In this document: positions 43,953 through 53,502 of the stretch, one piece after another
Layout: every line of letters starts with the position of its first letter
Numbering within the stretch: position 1 is the stretch's first letter
Assembly (NCBI GenBank): GCA_030524455.1
Contig: JAUNGT010000015.1
Coordinates: forward strand, 1 to 63,399
From: Eubacteriales bacterium
GTDB lineage: Bacteria > Bacillota > Clostridia > Lachnospirales > Lachnospiraceae
DNA length: 63,399 bases
Reading direction: 5' to 3'
Notes under the pieces: generated by a model
Databases searched by the model: none
Told to the model about the DNA's origin: nothing
Seen by the model: the letters and a program-made list of their open reading frames with translations, nothing else
Translations under genes and position numbers: made by a program

Positions 43953-45317
43953 TCACTCCAGCGCTCCCTCTTCCAACTCGCGCTCCTGGTTCTGCACCAT
44001 CCGCTTCATCACGAATTTATAGGCGATCCACAAAAAGATCCCGGCCAGACACCAGGCGCTGGCATTGGCCCAGCAGACGCCGGCATAGCTTAACAACCTT
44101 GCCGCCACCAACGCCATCACCGCGCGGCTGAGCAGCTCCACCACGCCGCCCATCATGGGCAAAAAGCCAAAGCCGCAGCCCTGCATCACGTTGCGGTAGA
44201 TATAAATCATTCCCAGCGTGGTGAAGAAAATACCGCAGATCGTAATATAAATGCGCACATAGGAAAGCACCTCCGTCAGATCCCCCGTCAGGAAGATCCG
44301 CACCACCCAGGGCAGAGTCGCCTCCAGCAAGACGTACACTACGACCGAGTAAACCGTGGACATCCAGAAAGCCACCTTCGCCCCCTGCCGGATCCTCGTC
44401 AGATTACCGATGCCCCGGTTCTGAGCGCTGTAGGTCGCCATGGTCATCCCCATCGCCGCGTGCACCTGGGTCACAAACTGCTCCACCTTACAGGCCACCG
44501 TGTAGGAAGCCACCACCGTGGAGCCCAGCATATTCAGCGCGGTCTGCACCATGATCGTACCCACCGCGGTGATGGAAAACTGCAGGGCCATGGGGATTCC
44601 GATGGAAAGCTGATTTTTTACGCACCACTTTTCCAGGCGGAAATGCCTTTTTTCAATACAGAGAAGGGGAACCTTCTTTATAATATAGAGCAGGCACAAA
44701 AGGCCGCTGACGCCCTGCGAAAAAATGGTCGCCACCGCGGCTCCCGCCACGCCCATGTGGAATACGATGATCAGCACCAGATCCATCACCACATTCAGAA
44801 GAGCCGCCAAAATCAGAAAATACAGCGGCACCCGGCTGTTCCCCACCGAACGCAGCATACTGGACAGCAGGTTGTAGAGGATGTTAAAGCCCATTCCCCA
44901 GCAAATGATGATGATATAGGTGTAGGACATCCCGTAAATATCCTCCGGCGTCCGCATCATGCCGAGCAGGCCGTGCATGCCGACAACGCTCACCGCGGTC
45001 ATCAGCACCGTGATTATCAGCGCCAGCACATAGCCGTTTCCCACGCTTTTTTTGACGCCCTCCCGGTCCCCCGCGCCGAAGCGCTGAGAGGTCAGCACCG
45101 TAAAGCCGGTGGTCAGTCCCTGCATAAACCCCAGGATCAAAAAGGAAATCGTTCCCGTAGCGCCCACCGCCGCCAGAGCCTTCACGCCCACAAACTGGCC
45201 CACGATCACCGTGTCCACCACACTGTAAAATTGCTGGAAAATATTGCCCAGGATAATCGGGATGATGAATTTTGTGATCAGCGACAGAGGCTGGCCCTGG
45301 GTCATGTCCAGCTCCAT
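43953..45317 (-). CDS. MATE-family efflux protein
   Basis: A 454-residue, roughly 12-helix antiporter of the NorM/DinF superfamily. ATG 45317 (MELDMTQGQPLSL) is favoured by homology; a Met four codons later has GGAG 6 bases upstream and may be the true start, and an earlier one would overlap the PH-domain gene. Signatures are IIPIILGNIFQQFYSVVDTVIVGQFVG and the half-repeat IGIPMALQFSITAVGTIMVQ. Different in sequence from the MATE at 6105-7457 and without a structured leader. Second gene of the PH-MATE-kinase operon. Confidence 0.92.
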   Translation of the reverse strand: MELDMTQGQPLSLITKFIIPIILGNIFQQFYSVVDTVIVGQFVGVKALAAVGATGTISFLILGFMQGLTTGFTVLTSQRFGAGDREGVKKSVGNGYVLALIITVLMTAVSVVGMHGLLGMMRTPEDIYGMSYTYIIIICWGMGFNILYNLLSSMLRSVGNSRVPLYFLILAALLNVVMDLVLIIVFHMGVAGAAVATIFSQGVSGLLCLLYIIKKVPLLCIEKRHFRLEKWCVKNQLSIGIPMALQFSITAVGTIMVQTALNMLGSTVVASYTVACKVEQFVTQVHAAMGMTMATYSAQNRGIGNLTRIRQGAKVAFWMSTVYSVVVYVLLEATLPWVVRIFLTGDLTEVLSYVRIYITICGIFFTTLGMIYIYRNVMQGCGFGFLPMMGGVVELLSRAVMALVAARLLSYAGVCWANASAWCLAGIFLWIAYKFVMKRMVQNQERELEEGALE

Positions 45318-45327
45318 CGCGCCCGTC

Positions 45328-45702
45328 TTATTCCTCCGGCTCAACATCCGCGCTGTCCCCCGTCCCGATATCCAGCATGTTTAAGGTGCGGCGCTTGATC
45401 CGCGCCTTCTCCGATGCCTCCAGGATAAAATCCTTGATCTCCTTGGCGTTTTTGATGTGGGACAGATAAAGCTGTGGATTGGTGGTATCGCCGGTATAGC
45501 ACTTGACCGTTCCGATCCCGAACAGACGCTCCCAGAAAGAGCGCAGAAGCTCCACGTCCTGCACCTTATACATATAGCAGTCGTTTTCCCGCTTGTTCAA
45601 AAACCCCTCGTCCACCGTGATCAGATCCTCCCTGACCGTGTATACAGTGAAGGTGAAGGGCAGTCCCAAAAAGGGCCATCTTTTCCGCTCCTGAAATTCC
45701 AT
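45328..45702 (-). CDS. Small PH-like (bPH2/DUF304-type) domain protein
   Basis: A 124-residue protein. ATG 45702 (MEFQERKRWPFLGLPF) follows GAGAGGAG. The pattern TVYTVREDLITVDEGFLNKRENDCYMYKVQDVELLRSF is the beta-barrel half typical of bacterial PH domains (YdbS-like). GIGTVKCYTGDTTNPQLYLSHIKNAKEIKDFI follows. It lacks the membrane segments that often precede this domain. Role unknown. It is 10 bases upstream of the MATE gene. Confidence 0.75.
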   Translation of the reverse strand: MEFQERKRWPFLGLPFTFTVYTVREDLITVDEGFLNKRENDCYMYKVQDVELLRSFWERLFGIGTVKCYTGDTTNPQLYLSHIKNAKEIKDFILEASEKARIKRRTLNMLDIGTGDSADVEPEE

Positions 45703-45752
45703 GAAAACGCTCCTCTCCCGGGCATCCCGGCGCATGTTTTTTGTATATGAAT

Positions 45753-45914
45753 TAACAGTTCAGCCCGCGCCATTCGCAAAGCCGCGCTGACGCGCTTTCC
45801 GCCGCTCCGCGGCTCCCTTTGCTCAAAATCGGGCGCTCCCTCAGCCGTGAGCAACCGTCCAAAATCCGTGCGAGCACGATTTTGGACGTTCACTCACGGC
45901 TGGCTGAACTGTTA
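45753..45914. mobile_element. 162-bp MITE-like palindromic element (family member 2)
   Basis: Perfect 13-bp terminal inverted repeats (TAACAGTTCAGCC at 45753-45765, complement at 45902-45914) enclose GC-rich DNA with an internal near-palindrome around CGTGCGAGCACG. The right end shares 26 of 29 bases with the repeat at 17374-17402. There is no coding capacity, so any transposition would need a helper. It sits in the 326-base gap (45703-46028) upstream of pyrB that otherwise holds only the pyrB promoter. Confidence 0.65.
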
Positions 45915-45956
45915 CAGTGAATTATAAGACATCCCGTTACTTTTTGCAATTCCCTG

Positions 45957-45985
45957 TTGAATTCATTTTTTTGCTATGGTATATT
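45957..45985 (+). promoter_or_regulatory. Promoter of pyrBI
   Basis: TTGAAT (45957-45962) and TATATT (45980-45985) are 17 bases apart, 44 bases before the pyrB start. The palindromic element ends 43 bases upstream. No PyrR-type leader or attenuator was recognised. Confidence 0.65.
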
Positions 45986-46028
45986 GTTGCAAGTATAAGC
46001 AAAAATGAAAAAGGAGGATCTTTCGTTC

Positions 46029-46955
46029 ATGAGACATTTGATGAACCCGCTGGATTTTTCCGTGGACGAGCTGGAACAGCTCTTCGATCTGGCCAACGAC
46101 ATCGAAAAACACCCGGATCGGTATGCCCACGCCTGTGCCGGCAAGAAGCTTGCCACCTGCTTTTACGAGCCGAGCACACGCACCCGTTTAAGCTTTGAGG
46201 CGGCGATGCTCAATCTTGGCGGCAGCGTCCTCGGCTTTGCAGACGCTTCCAATTCTTCCGCGTCCAAGGGCGAGAGCGTGTCCGATACGATCCGCGTCAT
46301 TTCCTGTTACGCAGACATCTGCGCCATGCGTCATCCCAAGGAAGGTGCTCCTTTGGTGGCAGCCTCCAAATCCCGTATCCCCGTTATCAACGCCGGCGAC
46401 GGAGGCCACCAGCATCCCACCCAGACCTACACCGACCTGCTCACGATCCGCTCCCTGCGGGGCAGCCTGCACAATCTGACCATCGGCCTGTGCGGCGACT
46501 TAAAATTCGGACGTACCGTCCATTCCCTGGTGAACGCCCTCTCCCGCTACAGCGGTATGCGATTCATTTTTATTTCCCCCGATGAACTGAAGGTTCCCGA
46601 CTACATCACCGAGATGCTGCGCGACAAGGGCATCCCCTACGAGGAGGTCAGCGGCCTGGAGGAAAAGCTTCCCGAGCTGGACGTGCTTTACATGACCCGC
46701 GTACAGAAGGAACGCTTCTTCAATGAGGAGGACTATGTACGCCTGAAGGATTTCTACATCCTGACCAGGAAGAAAATGGAGCTCGCCCCCAAAAATATGC
46801 TGGTGCTGCATCCCCTTCCCCGGGTCAACGAGATCTCCGTGGACGTAGACGACGATCCCAGAGCCGTCTATTTCAAGCAGGCGCAGTACGGCGTCTATGT
46901 ACGCATGGCGCTGATCCTGACCCTTTTAAAGCTGAAAGGAGAAGACGCATGTTAA
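46029..46955 (+). CDS. pyrB: Aspartate carbamoyltransferase catalytic subunit
   Basis: A 308-residue enzyme joining carbamoyl phosphate and aspartate in pyrimidine synthesis. ATG 46029 ([11 protein letters not shown]) has AAGGAGG at the proper distance; an earlier in-frame ATG has none. The carbamoyl-phosphate site [15 protein letters not shown] (about 43-57) is intact, followed by [25 protein letters not shown] and the aspartate-binding HPLPRVNEI near the C-terminus. It overlaps pyrI by 7 bases, so catalytic and regulatory subunits are co-translated to form an allosteric ATCase. Confidence 0.97.
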   Translation: MRHLMNPLDFSVDELEQLFDLANDIEKHPDRYAHACAGKKLATCFYEPSTRTRLSFEAAMLNLGGSVLGFADASNSSASKGESVSDTIRVISCYADICAMRHPKEGAPLVAASKSRIPVINAGDGGHQHPTQTYTDLLTIRSLRGSLHNLTIGLCGDLKFGRTVHSLVNALSRYSGMRFIFISPDELKVPDYITEMLRDKGIPYEEVSGLEEKLPELDVLYMTRVQKERFFNEEDYVRLKDFYILTRKKMELAPKNMLVLHPLPRVNEISVDVDDDPRAVYFKQAQYGVYVRMALILTLLKLKGEDAC

Positions 46956-47383
46956 ACGTTGGAAGAATCGAAGAGGGCTTTGTCCTGGACCACATCCAGG
47001 CGGGCATGTCGCTGTCCATCTATGAACACCTGCAGCTGGACAAGCTGGACTGTACCGTCGCCATCATCAAAAACGCCCGCAGCAATAAGATGGAGAAAAA
47101 GGATATCCTGAAGGTGGAATGCGATATCGATATGCTGGATCTTGACGTGCTGGGCTTTCTCGATCACAATATCACCGTCAATGTCATCAAAAACGGCGAG
47201 ATCGTGGAGAAAAAGGAGTTAAAGCTTCCCCGGCAGATCAAAAACGTGATCCGCTGCAGAAATCCCCGCTGCATTACCTCCATCGAGCAGGAGCTGCCCC
47301 AGATTTTCGTGCTGGCGGATCCCGTCAAGGAGGTTTACCGCTGCAAATACTGTGAGGAAAAGTTTGACAAACGGAGTCTTTAA
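46949..47383 (+). CDS. pyrI: Aspartate carbamoyltransferase regulatory subunit
   Basis: A 144-residue regulatory chain. The N-terminal nucleotide-effector domain includes [15 protein letters not shown]. The C-terminal zinc domain has four Cys (CRNPRCITS and YRCKYCEE) that hold the catalytic-regulatory contact. AAAGGAG precedes ATG 46949. Its presence means the ATCase is probably feedback-regulated by CTP/UTP, as in enterobacterial-type enzymes. No other pyr genes are in the window. Confidence 0.96.
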   Translation: MLNVGRIEEGFVLDHIQAGMSLSIYEHLQLDKLDCTVAIIKNARSNKMEKKDILKVECDIDMLDLDVLGFLDHNITVNVIKNGEIVEKKELKLPRQIKNVIRCRNPRCITSIEQELPQIFVLADPVKEVYRCKYCEEKFDKRSL

Positions 47384-47403
47384 GGACGAAGGAGAATAAA
47401 TTT

Positions 47404-47976
47404 ATGTCCTTTATGGATGAAATCAAAAACGAAATCAGCCAGGAGCAAAAGCAGGACAGGGAAGCAGGGCAGCCGGCTTCCCCGGATCGGGACGGCCGGA
47501 TGCAGGCTTTTATCCGCGAGGAGCTTTCCGCTCTCCAGGATATTATCCGGCAGGACGCGAAGCAGGGCCGTTATGAGACGAACGGGGAAAAGCATCTTTT
47601 CCGGGGCGTTCGTCTCTGGCATGAGGGCGATTACCGCCAGGGCACCCGATACCTGTCCTCCTTTTACCCTTTCCTGTCAAAGGACACGATCCTGGAAAAA
47701 GAAATCCTGGATCAGAGCAAGCGTCTCCTGTTCGGCTACCACTACGAGGTCCGTTACTCCCTGACAAAGGAGGGCGCCTCCTATTACCAGAGCTTTTCCG
47801 AGGCTATGGCAAAGGAGGGCATCCTTGTTGGAAGCCTGTTCGTGGAAAAGGAGGACGGCTCCAGCGTCCCCCTTCCCTACACCGCCTCCGGCAATGTCCG
47901 CTATGACTTCGAGCTGGAGCATCATCTCAGCGATTACCCGCGGCTCTGCTACAGCTGGCAGATGGAGGTTTCATAA
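47404..47976 (+). CDS. Conserved-looking protein of unknown function behind pyrI
   Basis: A 190-residue soluble protein, start ATG 47404 with GAAGGAG upstream, 20 bases after pyrI and probably in the same transcript. The first 40 residues are charged and low in complexity (EISQEQKQDREAG). The rest looks folded, with a helical part (MQAFIREELSALQDIIRQDA) and a beta-rich end (VRYDFELEHHLSDYPRLCYSWQMEV). No motif, signal peptide or membrane segment is seen. I do not recognise the family. Its stop is 9 bases from the end of the convergent glycosidase gene. Confidence 0.6.
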   Translation: MSFMDEIKNEISQEQKQDREAGQPASPDRDGRMQAFIREELSALQDIIRQDAKQGRYETNGEKHLFRGVRLWHEGDYRQGTRYLSSFYPFLSKDTILEKEILDQSKRLLFGYHYEVRYSLTKEGASYYQSFSEAMAKEGILVGSLFVEKEDGSSVPLPYTASGNVRYDFELEHHLSDYPRLCYSWQMEVS

Positions 47977-47985
47977 CCTCCATTA

Positions 47986-49995
47986 TCAGTATCCGATCAT
48001 CGGAACAGCGGCCGGCTTTTCCGCAAAGGGCTCCTGCTCCCCGTTTTTTACCCGGTAGAGCACCCGCGATGTCTCAAGAGCCGCGTTTGCAAGCTCCGGG
48101 TAAGGACGCAGGCAGATGTCCACCATGCCGATCTGATAATTTTCCCCGTCGTAGCGCCCCAGGCAGAACTGGTCGTTGTACTGGAACCAGTGGGCCCCGA
48201 CGCCGTAGGGGTGGGCGGCCGCCTTCTCCACAAAATGTCTCCACATCACGCCCCGCTGGCTCTGGTCGGTAACGCCCTTTAAGCCGGTGGCGGTCAATCC
48301 CCGATCCAGCGCGCCGCAGTGGAACTCTCCCAGGATAATGGGCAGATCCACGCCCGCATTTTTCACAAAATCCATATCCCTTGTGGGATCAAAATCATAG
48401 CAGTTGATGGAAAACGCATCAAAATATTCCCAGCCTGCCATCATATCCTTATTGTAGGCCTTGGACCAGCGCAGTCCCAGATTCAGGTGATTGGGATCCA
48501 CCGCGCGGCAGGCCAGCGCCGGCACACGGATATACTGGCGGATCAGCTCCACGGAAAAGGCGCGCAGATCCTTCTCCGAGCCGGGCCAGCGCACAATGCA
48601 GTCCTCCAGGGGACGCCGGAAATCCTCAAAGGCGTTAAAATCCGTTCCCCAGGCCTCATTCAGCGCCCCGATCGTCCCGTATCTTTCCTTCAGAAAAGCG
48701 ATCAGCTCCGTCCGGCAATAGGTCTGCGCCGGGTTGCGCAGCACCTCCTCCGCGATCGCCAGATTTTCCACAAAATTAAACTCCGGCTCATTGCGCAGAA
48801 AATAACCGATCAGCCAGGGATCGTCCTTCCAGTCCTCCAGCTTTTTGGCATATTCGGCCGCATTGTGCGCATACTCCGGCGAAAACACGTCCGGAAAATC
48901 CCGGAAAATCAGCGTCTTCGTCACCGGAAAGCCCATCAGCTCCCGCACATAGGGCAGGCTGGGACGCCCGTCATTGACGCAAAGTCCCGGGAAATTGCCC
49001 TGGGAATTGACGCCGCAGCCCTTGAGGGAATGCAGGGCGATCTCCTCCCACTTCTGCTTCCACTGCTCACCGTACACCCTCTTTAGATTCACCGACGCAA
49101 AATTGATCAGCTTAAAGCTGTCCTCCGGCATATAGGCTGCCCTCCGCCGGATCCCGCTTTTGTAAAATTCCTTCCACTCCCCGTCCATCTCCTCCGGAAG
49201 CCAGTCGCAAACCTGCTCAAAGCTGTCGATCCGGCACTCGTCCCCGGGCCGGGTGCCGCAGGGTCCCAGGGAAAAATAGTCGCAGCCGTCGGGATCCGTC
49301 AGATGCCATCTGCCGTCCTCCGTCTTGATGGTGGAGAAAAAGCCCGTTCCCTCCTTCAGCTTACGGCTGCTGTCGCCGCCCCAGCGGTTCCAGCTTTCAA
49401 AAGGATAGACCGCAGGCCCCTCCTGGGCTGCCAGCATCTTTTTCAGCTCCTCTGGCGAATGGATTTTTCCGGGCCACTCCTTTGGCTTCCACTGGCCGAA
49501 CTCGTCCACCAGCTTTTTGTCCGGCAGCGGATAGCTCTCCGGCGGCCGGCAATCGGTGTAAAAGTTCTCCAGGCGCACCTTCACGTCATGGAACACCTTC
49601 TCGATCCCAAGCTCAAAGCCGACGACCTCCTCCCGGCGGATACGCTGTCCGTGGCATACCAGCTTCAGCGTTCCCGGCGTCCGGTTGGTAAAAATCGTGG
49701 CGTTGTCCAAAAGCTGCAGATCCAGGCAGATCCGGGTCCGAAAGCCGGGAAGGAGCCCGAAACGCAAAAACAGCCGTTCCTTCTCCTCCCCCGCCGCAAA
49801 GCAGCGGAACATCATGGCTGCCGAGTGATCCTCCAGCACCTCCACATCGCCGATCAGATACCGGTCCTTCGTCTCAAGAAGCTGCGGGAAATCGATCCCG
49901 CCGCCCTCCTGTCCAAGCTCCAGGATGCAGCCGTCCTCCGTCCGCTCCAAAAGCCGCGCGTTGCGCAGCCGTCCGTTTTCCAGATTGATTTTCAT
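47986..49995 (-). CDS. GH50/agarase-like clan-A glycosidase
   Basis: A 669-residue glycoside hydrolase. ATG 49995 (MKINLENGRL) follows GGGGAGG; the open frame upstream lacks a ribosome site. The N-terminal third is beta-rich. The join EFGQWKPKEWPGKIHS is a hallmark I associate with GH50 beta-agarase-type proteins. The (beta/alpha)8 part carries the clan-A acid/base pair Asn402-Glu403 in YFLRNEPEF and the nucleophile Glu557 in ILGEFHCGALDRG. No signal peptide is visible, so it is intracellular. Agarase activity itself is not implied; a beta-galactoside or other host or plant glycan is as likely. It stands alone between convergent and divergent genes. Confidence 0.7.
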   Translation of the reverse strand: MKINLENGRLRNARLLERTEDGCILELGQEGGGIDFPQLLETKDRYLIGDVEVLEDHSAAMMFRCFAAGEEKERLFLRFGLLPGFRTRICLDLQLLDNATIFTNRTPGTLKLVCHGQRIRREEVVGFELGIEKVFHDVKVRLENFYTDCRPPESYPLPDKKLVDEFGQWKPKEWPGKIHSPEELKKMLAAQEGPAVYPFESWNRWGGDSSRKLKEGTGFFSTIKTEDGRWHLTDPDGCDYFSLGPCGTRPGDECRIDSFEQVCDWLPEEMDGEWKEFYKSGIRRRAAYMPEDSFKLINFASVNLKRVYGEQWKQKWEEIALHSLKGCGVNSQGNFPGLCVNDGRPSLPYVRELMGFPVTKTLIFRDFPDVFSPEYAHNAAEYAKKLEDWKDDPWLIGYFLRNEPEFNFVENLAIAEEVLRNPAQTYCRTELIAFLKERYGTIGALNEAWGTDFNAFEDFRRPLEDCIVRWPGSEKDLRAFSVELIRQYIRVPALACRAVDPNHLNLGLRWSKAYNKDMMAGWEYFDAFSINCYDFDPTRDMDFVKNAGVDLPIILGEFHCGALDRGLTATGLKGVTDQSQRGVMWRHFVEKAAAHPYGVGAHWFQYNDQFCLGRYDGENYQIGMVDICLRPYPELANAALETSRVLYRVKNGEQEPFAEKPAAVPMIGY

Positions 49996-50188
49996 AAAAA
50001 CCTCCCCATTCGTTTTTCTTATCATAAGTCCTTTGCCCGTCCGCTGCAATGCACAATTCCTATATGCTTTGTACAAAAGCGACTTTTGACTGTCCTCCTC
50101 CATTTTTCTTTTTTCTCTATGGAAAAATTTTGTTTTTATTGTATACTTATACCGTACTTCTTATCATACGAACGGGGAATATATCGCT

Positions 50189-52126
50189 ATGAAACAAACG
50201 AGAAAAACCGCACTGATTTGCTACGCCGTCATCTGGGCAGCCTTTTTGCTGTCCCTTTTCGGGGCATTTACGATCCCGGTCCGGCAGGAGCTGTCCATCG
50301 ATCTGTACTACCGGCAGTCGGATCCTGATATCTCCTCCCAGCTGTTTTGGGGCACGGACGGAGAGCTCTCCGCCGCGGACACTGCAGACGGCGTCCGGGA
50401 GGGAAACGTGACCGTTTTCTCCCTTCCCATCTCCCCCGGCCAGCTTAAAATGATCCGGATCGATCCCTCCAACACCCAGGAGCCCTACAGCATCACCCAT
50501 GTGGGCTACATGATCAACGGGGAATATTTCCGCACCATGACTGCTCAGGAAATCATGGAAAAATTCATTCCGGTCAACGCTGCCTGGGAGCAGCAGGGCG
50601 AGGAGGTCGTCATCACTCCGTCCAACAGCGACAGCGGCCTTCTTCTGGACTCGGAGGAGCTAAACGCCTCCGCCCGGGAGGCCTCCGACCGCCTCCGCAC
50701 CCTGCAGCTTCGCCAGCGCTTTTTCCTTTTGCTGATGGCAGCGCTTCTTTTGAGTTTGACAGTCTTTTTCTTTCCTTCTATACTGAAATATGTCCGCGGC
50801 CTTTTTTCCAGGGATCAAAACGGACGCTTCGACTGGTTTACCCTGACCGCCGTGGCGGTGATGGCCGGCGCCATGCTGGTGGTCGTTTTGATCGGGCTGT
50901 TCAGCCCGCTGGGGCTTCATCCGGACGAATGGGACGTAAAGGCCTGTCTGGATTACGGTATGACGCATTTTTTCCCGCCGGACATGCGGGCGGAGGAGGT
51001 GTCCGGCACCTACAGCGGCTACGGCTACACAAAGCTGGAAAATTACACCTGGTACTTTTATCTGGCCGGCAAAATCGCCCTGCTGTTTCAGGCCATGTGC
51101 TACGGCATCGCCTACTACCGGATTCCGAACCTGCTCCTGTTTGCCGCGCTGGCTTTTGTGTTCGTGCGCAACGTCCGCCGGAAAAACTGGCTCATGGCGG
51201 CCTTTGGCATCTGCGTTCAGGCCTGGTACATTTTTTCCTACACCACGGCGGACGCCCTGGACTTCTTCCTGTCCTTCCTGGCCGTCTATCTGCTGGCGGA
51301 TGAGGACAGCCTGCTCTACCGCACGGTGGATTCCCGCCGTCTTTCCGGAAGGACAGCGGGCTCCATTGTTCTGCTTGGGCTCCTGTACGGCAACATCGCC
51401 CTTGGAAAGCAGAACTATCTGGCCATCCTCGCCCTTGTGTTTGTCGTCCTCCTGCTGCGCCTGATCTGGCAGAAAGACCGGGCGCAGCGCCGGATCCTCT
51501 GGCGCAACTACCTGCTCATCCTGGGCGTCTTTGCCGCTGTCTTTTTGTTCCGCGCCGGCTTCGACCTCATACACTACGGCGCCGACAAGGCTCAGGTCAA
51601 GGAGGCCGTTGCCATCGCGCACGCGGACTACGACAAAAATCCTTCCACGCCGCAGCAGGAGCGCAATCCCTCCTGGCGCATGTTCTCTCAGGGCAAAAGC
51701 ATCCTGGCCGTGTTTGAGGAAAATCCGGAGTGGTTCTCCATGACCTACAAAAGCTTCTGCGGCCTGCTGCAGGACCACGACACCGGCGCATGGTACTACT
51801 GGTGCATGGGCATCCTCTACACCGCGCTTTTTGCGGGCGCAGGGATCCACACCTTCCGTCAGAGGGACAATCTGCAGGGAAAGCTTCTGTTTACCACAGG
51901 CGCTCTTTTGATGCTGGGCGGGCTGGTCGCTTCTATCCTGAACTCCTGGCTCATCGACTCCATGGCCCAGGGGCGCTACCTGCTTCCGGCGATCCTGATT
52001 TTCGGCTATCTGACAAGCCGCACCCCCGACCTTCTGCAAAAACGGCACTACCGTCTGCTGCTGTCTGCCGCCGGCGTGCTCTCGGTGGGCTACTTCGGTC
52101 TGGTCGGAATACCGCTTTTTTTCTAG
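50189..52126 (+). CDS. Polytopic membrane protein, GT-C glycosyltransferase-like
   Basis: A 645-residue membrane protein. A first helix (about 9-27) is followed by an extracellular domain of about 150 residues (EPYSITHVGYMINGEYF), a second helix near 180-200, then about ten helices. Just outside the helix near residue 240 is LHPDEWDVKACLDYG, which resembles the acidic catalytic loop of GT-C enzymes (PMT/ArnT/DUF2142 types) that use lipid-linked sugars. Not assignable to a precise family. It starts the plus-strand operon with the 91-residue protein and the PTS IIC-like protein. GGGGAATATATCGCT precedes the ATG. Confidence 0.65.
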   Translation: MKQTRKTALICYAVIWAAFLLSLFGAFTIPVRQELSIDLYYRQSDPDISSQLFWGTDGELSAADTADGVREGNVTVFSLPISPGQLKMIRIDPSNTQEPYSITHVGYMINGEYFRTMTAQEIMEKFIPVNAAWEQQGEEVVITPSNSDSGLLLDSEELNASAREASDRLRTLQLRQRFFLLLMAALLLSLTVFFFPSILKYVRGLFSRDQNGRFDWFTLTAVAVMAGAMLVVVLIGLFSPLGLHPDEWDVKACLDYGMTHFFPPDMRAEEVSGTYSGYGYTKLENYTWYFYLAGKIALLFQAMCYGIAYYRIPNLLLFAALAFVFVRNVRRKNWLMAAFGICVQAWYIFSYTTADALDFFLSFLAVYLLADEDSLLYRTVDSRRLSGRTAGSIVLLGLLYGNIALGKQNYLAILALVFVVLLLRLIWQKDRAQRRILWRNYLLILGVFAAVFLFRAGFDLIHYGADKAQVKEAVAIAHADYDKNPSTPQQERNPSWRMFSQGKSILAVFEENPEWFSMTYKSFCGLLQDHDTGAWYYWCMGILYTALFAGAGIHTFRQRDNLQGKLLFTTGALLMLGGLVASILNSWLIDSMAQGRYLLPAILIFGYLTSRTPDLLQKRHYRLLLSAAGVLSVGYFGLVGIPLFF

Positions 52127-52136
52127 GAGAGTGAAT

Positions 52137-52412
52137 ATGATTGAACAGGCTCTGATTCATTTGAATTACATCCGAAAACAACCCCAGACCGGAAGCTTTT
52201 GCGGAATGCGCTACCGCCTGGCAAAGGGACAGGACAAGGAGGAGGACTGCATCGAGGCGACCGTCTGGCCGGAGCCCTTCTGCTTTGTCAAAACGCCTCC
52301 CGAACAAAAAACAACCAGTCGGTTTCCCCTGACGCAGGAGGGCTGCGCCCGGGCCGTCGACTGGCTCAACGAACAATATTCCCAGCGGGACTGGAAAGGA
52401 AAGCACTCATGA
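52137..52412 (+). CDS. Small protein of unknown function
   Basis: A 91-residue soluble protein, ATG 52137 (MIEQALIHLNYIRK) with AGGAG 7 bases upstream. It contains FCGMRYRLAKG, IEATVWPEPFCF and a C-terminal helix AVDWLNEQYSQRDW. No known motif. Its stop overlaps the start of the PTS IIC-like gene (ATGA), and it begins 10 bases after the membrane-protein gene, so it is part of that operon. Small proteins of this make-up are found beside the same IIC-like gene in related bacteria as far as I recall, but no function is known to me. Confidence 0.6.
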   Translation: MIEQALIHLNYIRKQPQTGSFCGMRYRLAKGQDKEEDCIEATVWPEPFCFVKTPPEQKTTSRFPLTQEGCARAVDWLNEQYSQRDWKGKHS

Positions 52413-53476
52413 AAATACTGAAAAAACTGTCTCACCGAATCTTTATCGACGGCCTGTCCGGCATGGCCCAGGGACTCTTCGCCACCCTGCTGGTGGGCAC
52501 CATCCTGGAGCAGATCGGGACGCTCCTTGGCGGCTCCCTCGGCACATACCTGATCGTCATCGCCACCATCGCCAAAAAACTCACGGGCGCGGGCATCGGC
52601 ATCGGCGTTGCCAGCAAATTCCGCCTCCCGCCCCTTGTCACCGTGTCCGCCGCAGCCGCCGGCATGATCGGCGCCTACGCCAAAACCATCCTCGGCGGAA
52701 CCATCCTGACCGACGGGACCTTCGTGCTGGCCGGAGTCGGCGAGCCGCTTGGCGCCTTCGTGGCCGCTTACCTGGCCGCCGAGCTGGGCGGGCTTGTCAG
52801 CGGAAAAACCCGGATCGACATCCTGGTGACGCCCATCGTTACCCTCTGCACCGGTGCGGTGGTGGGACTTTCTATCGGCGTCCCCATCGCCTCCTTCATG
52901 ACGCAGGTGGGAGAACTGATCAACTGGGGCGCCGTCCAGCAGCCCTTCCTGGCCGGCCTGACCGTGTCTGTCCTGATGGGCATCGCCCTGACGCTGCCCA
53001 TCAGCTCCGCCGCCATCGGCGTTTCCCTGAATCTGAGCGGGATCGCCGCCGGGGCGGCAGCCGCGGGCTGCGCCGCAAACATGATCGGCTTTGCCGTGGC
53101 CTCCTTCCGGGAAAACCGGATCGGCGGGCTGGTCGCCCAGGGCCTGGGCACCTCCATGCTGCAGATGCCTAACATCATCCGCCGTCCGGTCATCTGGCTC
53201 CCGGCCATCCTCACAAGCGCCATCCTCGGCCCTGTCTCCACCTGTCTGCTCGCCATGCCAAACAACGCCACCGGCTCCGGCATGGGCACCTGCGGTCTGG
53301 TGGGACAGATCATGGCCTTCCAGACCATGACCGGCGAGGGTACCTCCGCTGCCCTGGCCCTGCTCCAGATCGGCCTGATGCACTTTATCGCCCCGGCGCT
53401 TCTGTCTCTTCTCATCTCCGAATTTATGCGCCGAAGGGGCTGGATCCGTCCCGGAGACATGAAGCTGGATATCTGA
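52409..53476 (+). CDS. Stand-alone PTS IIC-like membrane protein (PTS_EIIC_2 type)
   Basis: A 355-residue integral membrane protein. ATG 52409 (MKILKKLSHRIFIDGLSGM) overlaps the previous stop by 4 bases. Gly/Ala-rich helices, the motif MAQGLFATLLVGTILEQIG, the conserved GVGEPLGAF and the NNATGSGMGTCGLVGQ loop match the PTS_EIIC_2 family, whose members occur without IIA/IIB domains. No other PTS genes are nearby, so it may be a facilitator or sensor instead of a true phosphotransferase permease. Confidence 0.8.
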   Translation: MKILKKLSHRIFIDGLSGMAQGLFATLLVGTILEQIGTLLGGSLGTYLIVIATIAKKLTGAGIGIGVASKFRLPPLVTVSAAAAGMIGAYAKTILGGTILTDGTFVLAGVGEPLGAFVAAYLAAELGGLVSGKTRIDILVTPIVTLCTGAVVGLSIGVPIASFMTQVGELINWGAVQQPFLAGLTVSVLMGIALTLPISSAAIGVSLNLSGIAAGAAAAGCAANMIGFAVASFRENRIGGLVAQGLGTSMLQMPNIIRRPVIWLPAILTSAILGPVSTCLLAMPNNATGSGMGTCGLVGQIMAFQTMTGEGTSAALALLQIGLMHFIAPALLSLLISEFMRRRGWIRPGDMKLDI

Positions 53477-53502
53477 AAAAGAATCCGCTCCTACATCCGC
53501 CC

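Noticed and set aside
45703..45760. tRNA or small RNA gene in the GC-rich block before pyrB
   Set aside because: No cloverleaf could be drawn. The block is explained by the palindromic element with 13-bp terminal repeats.
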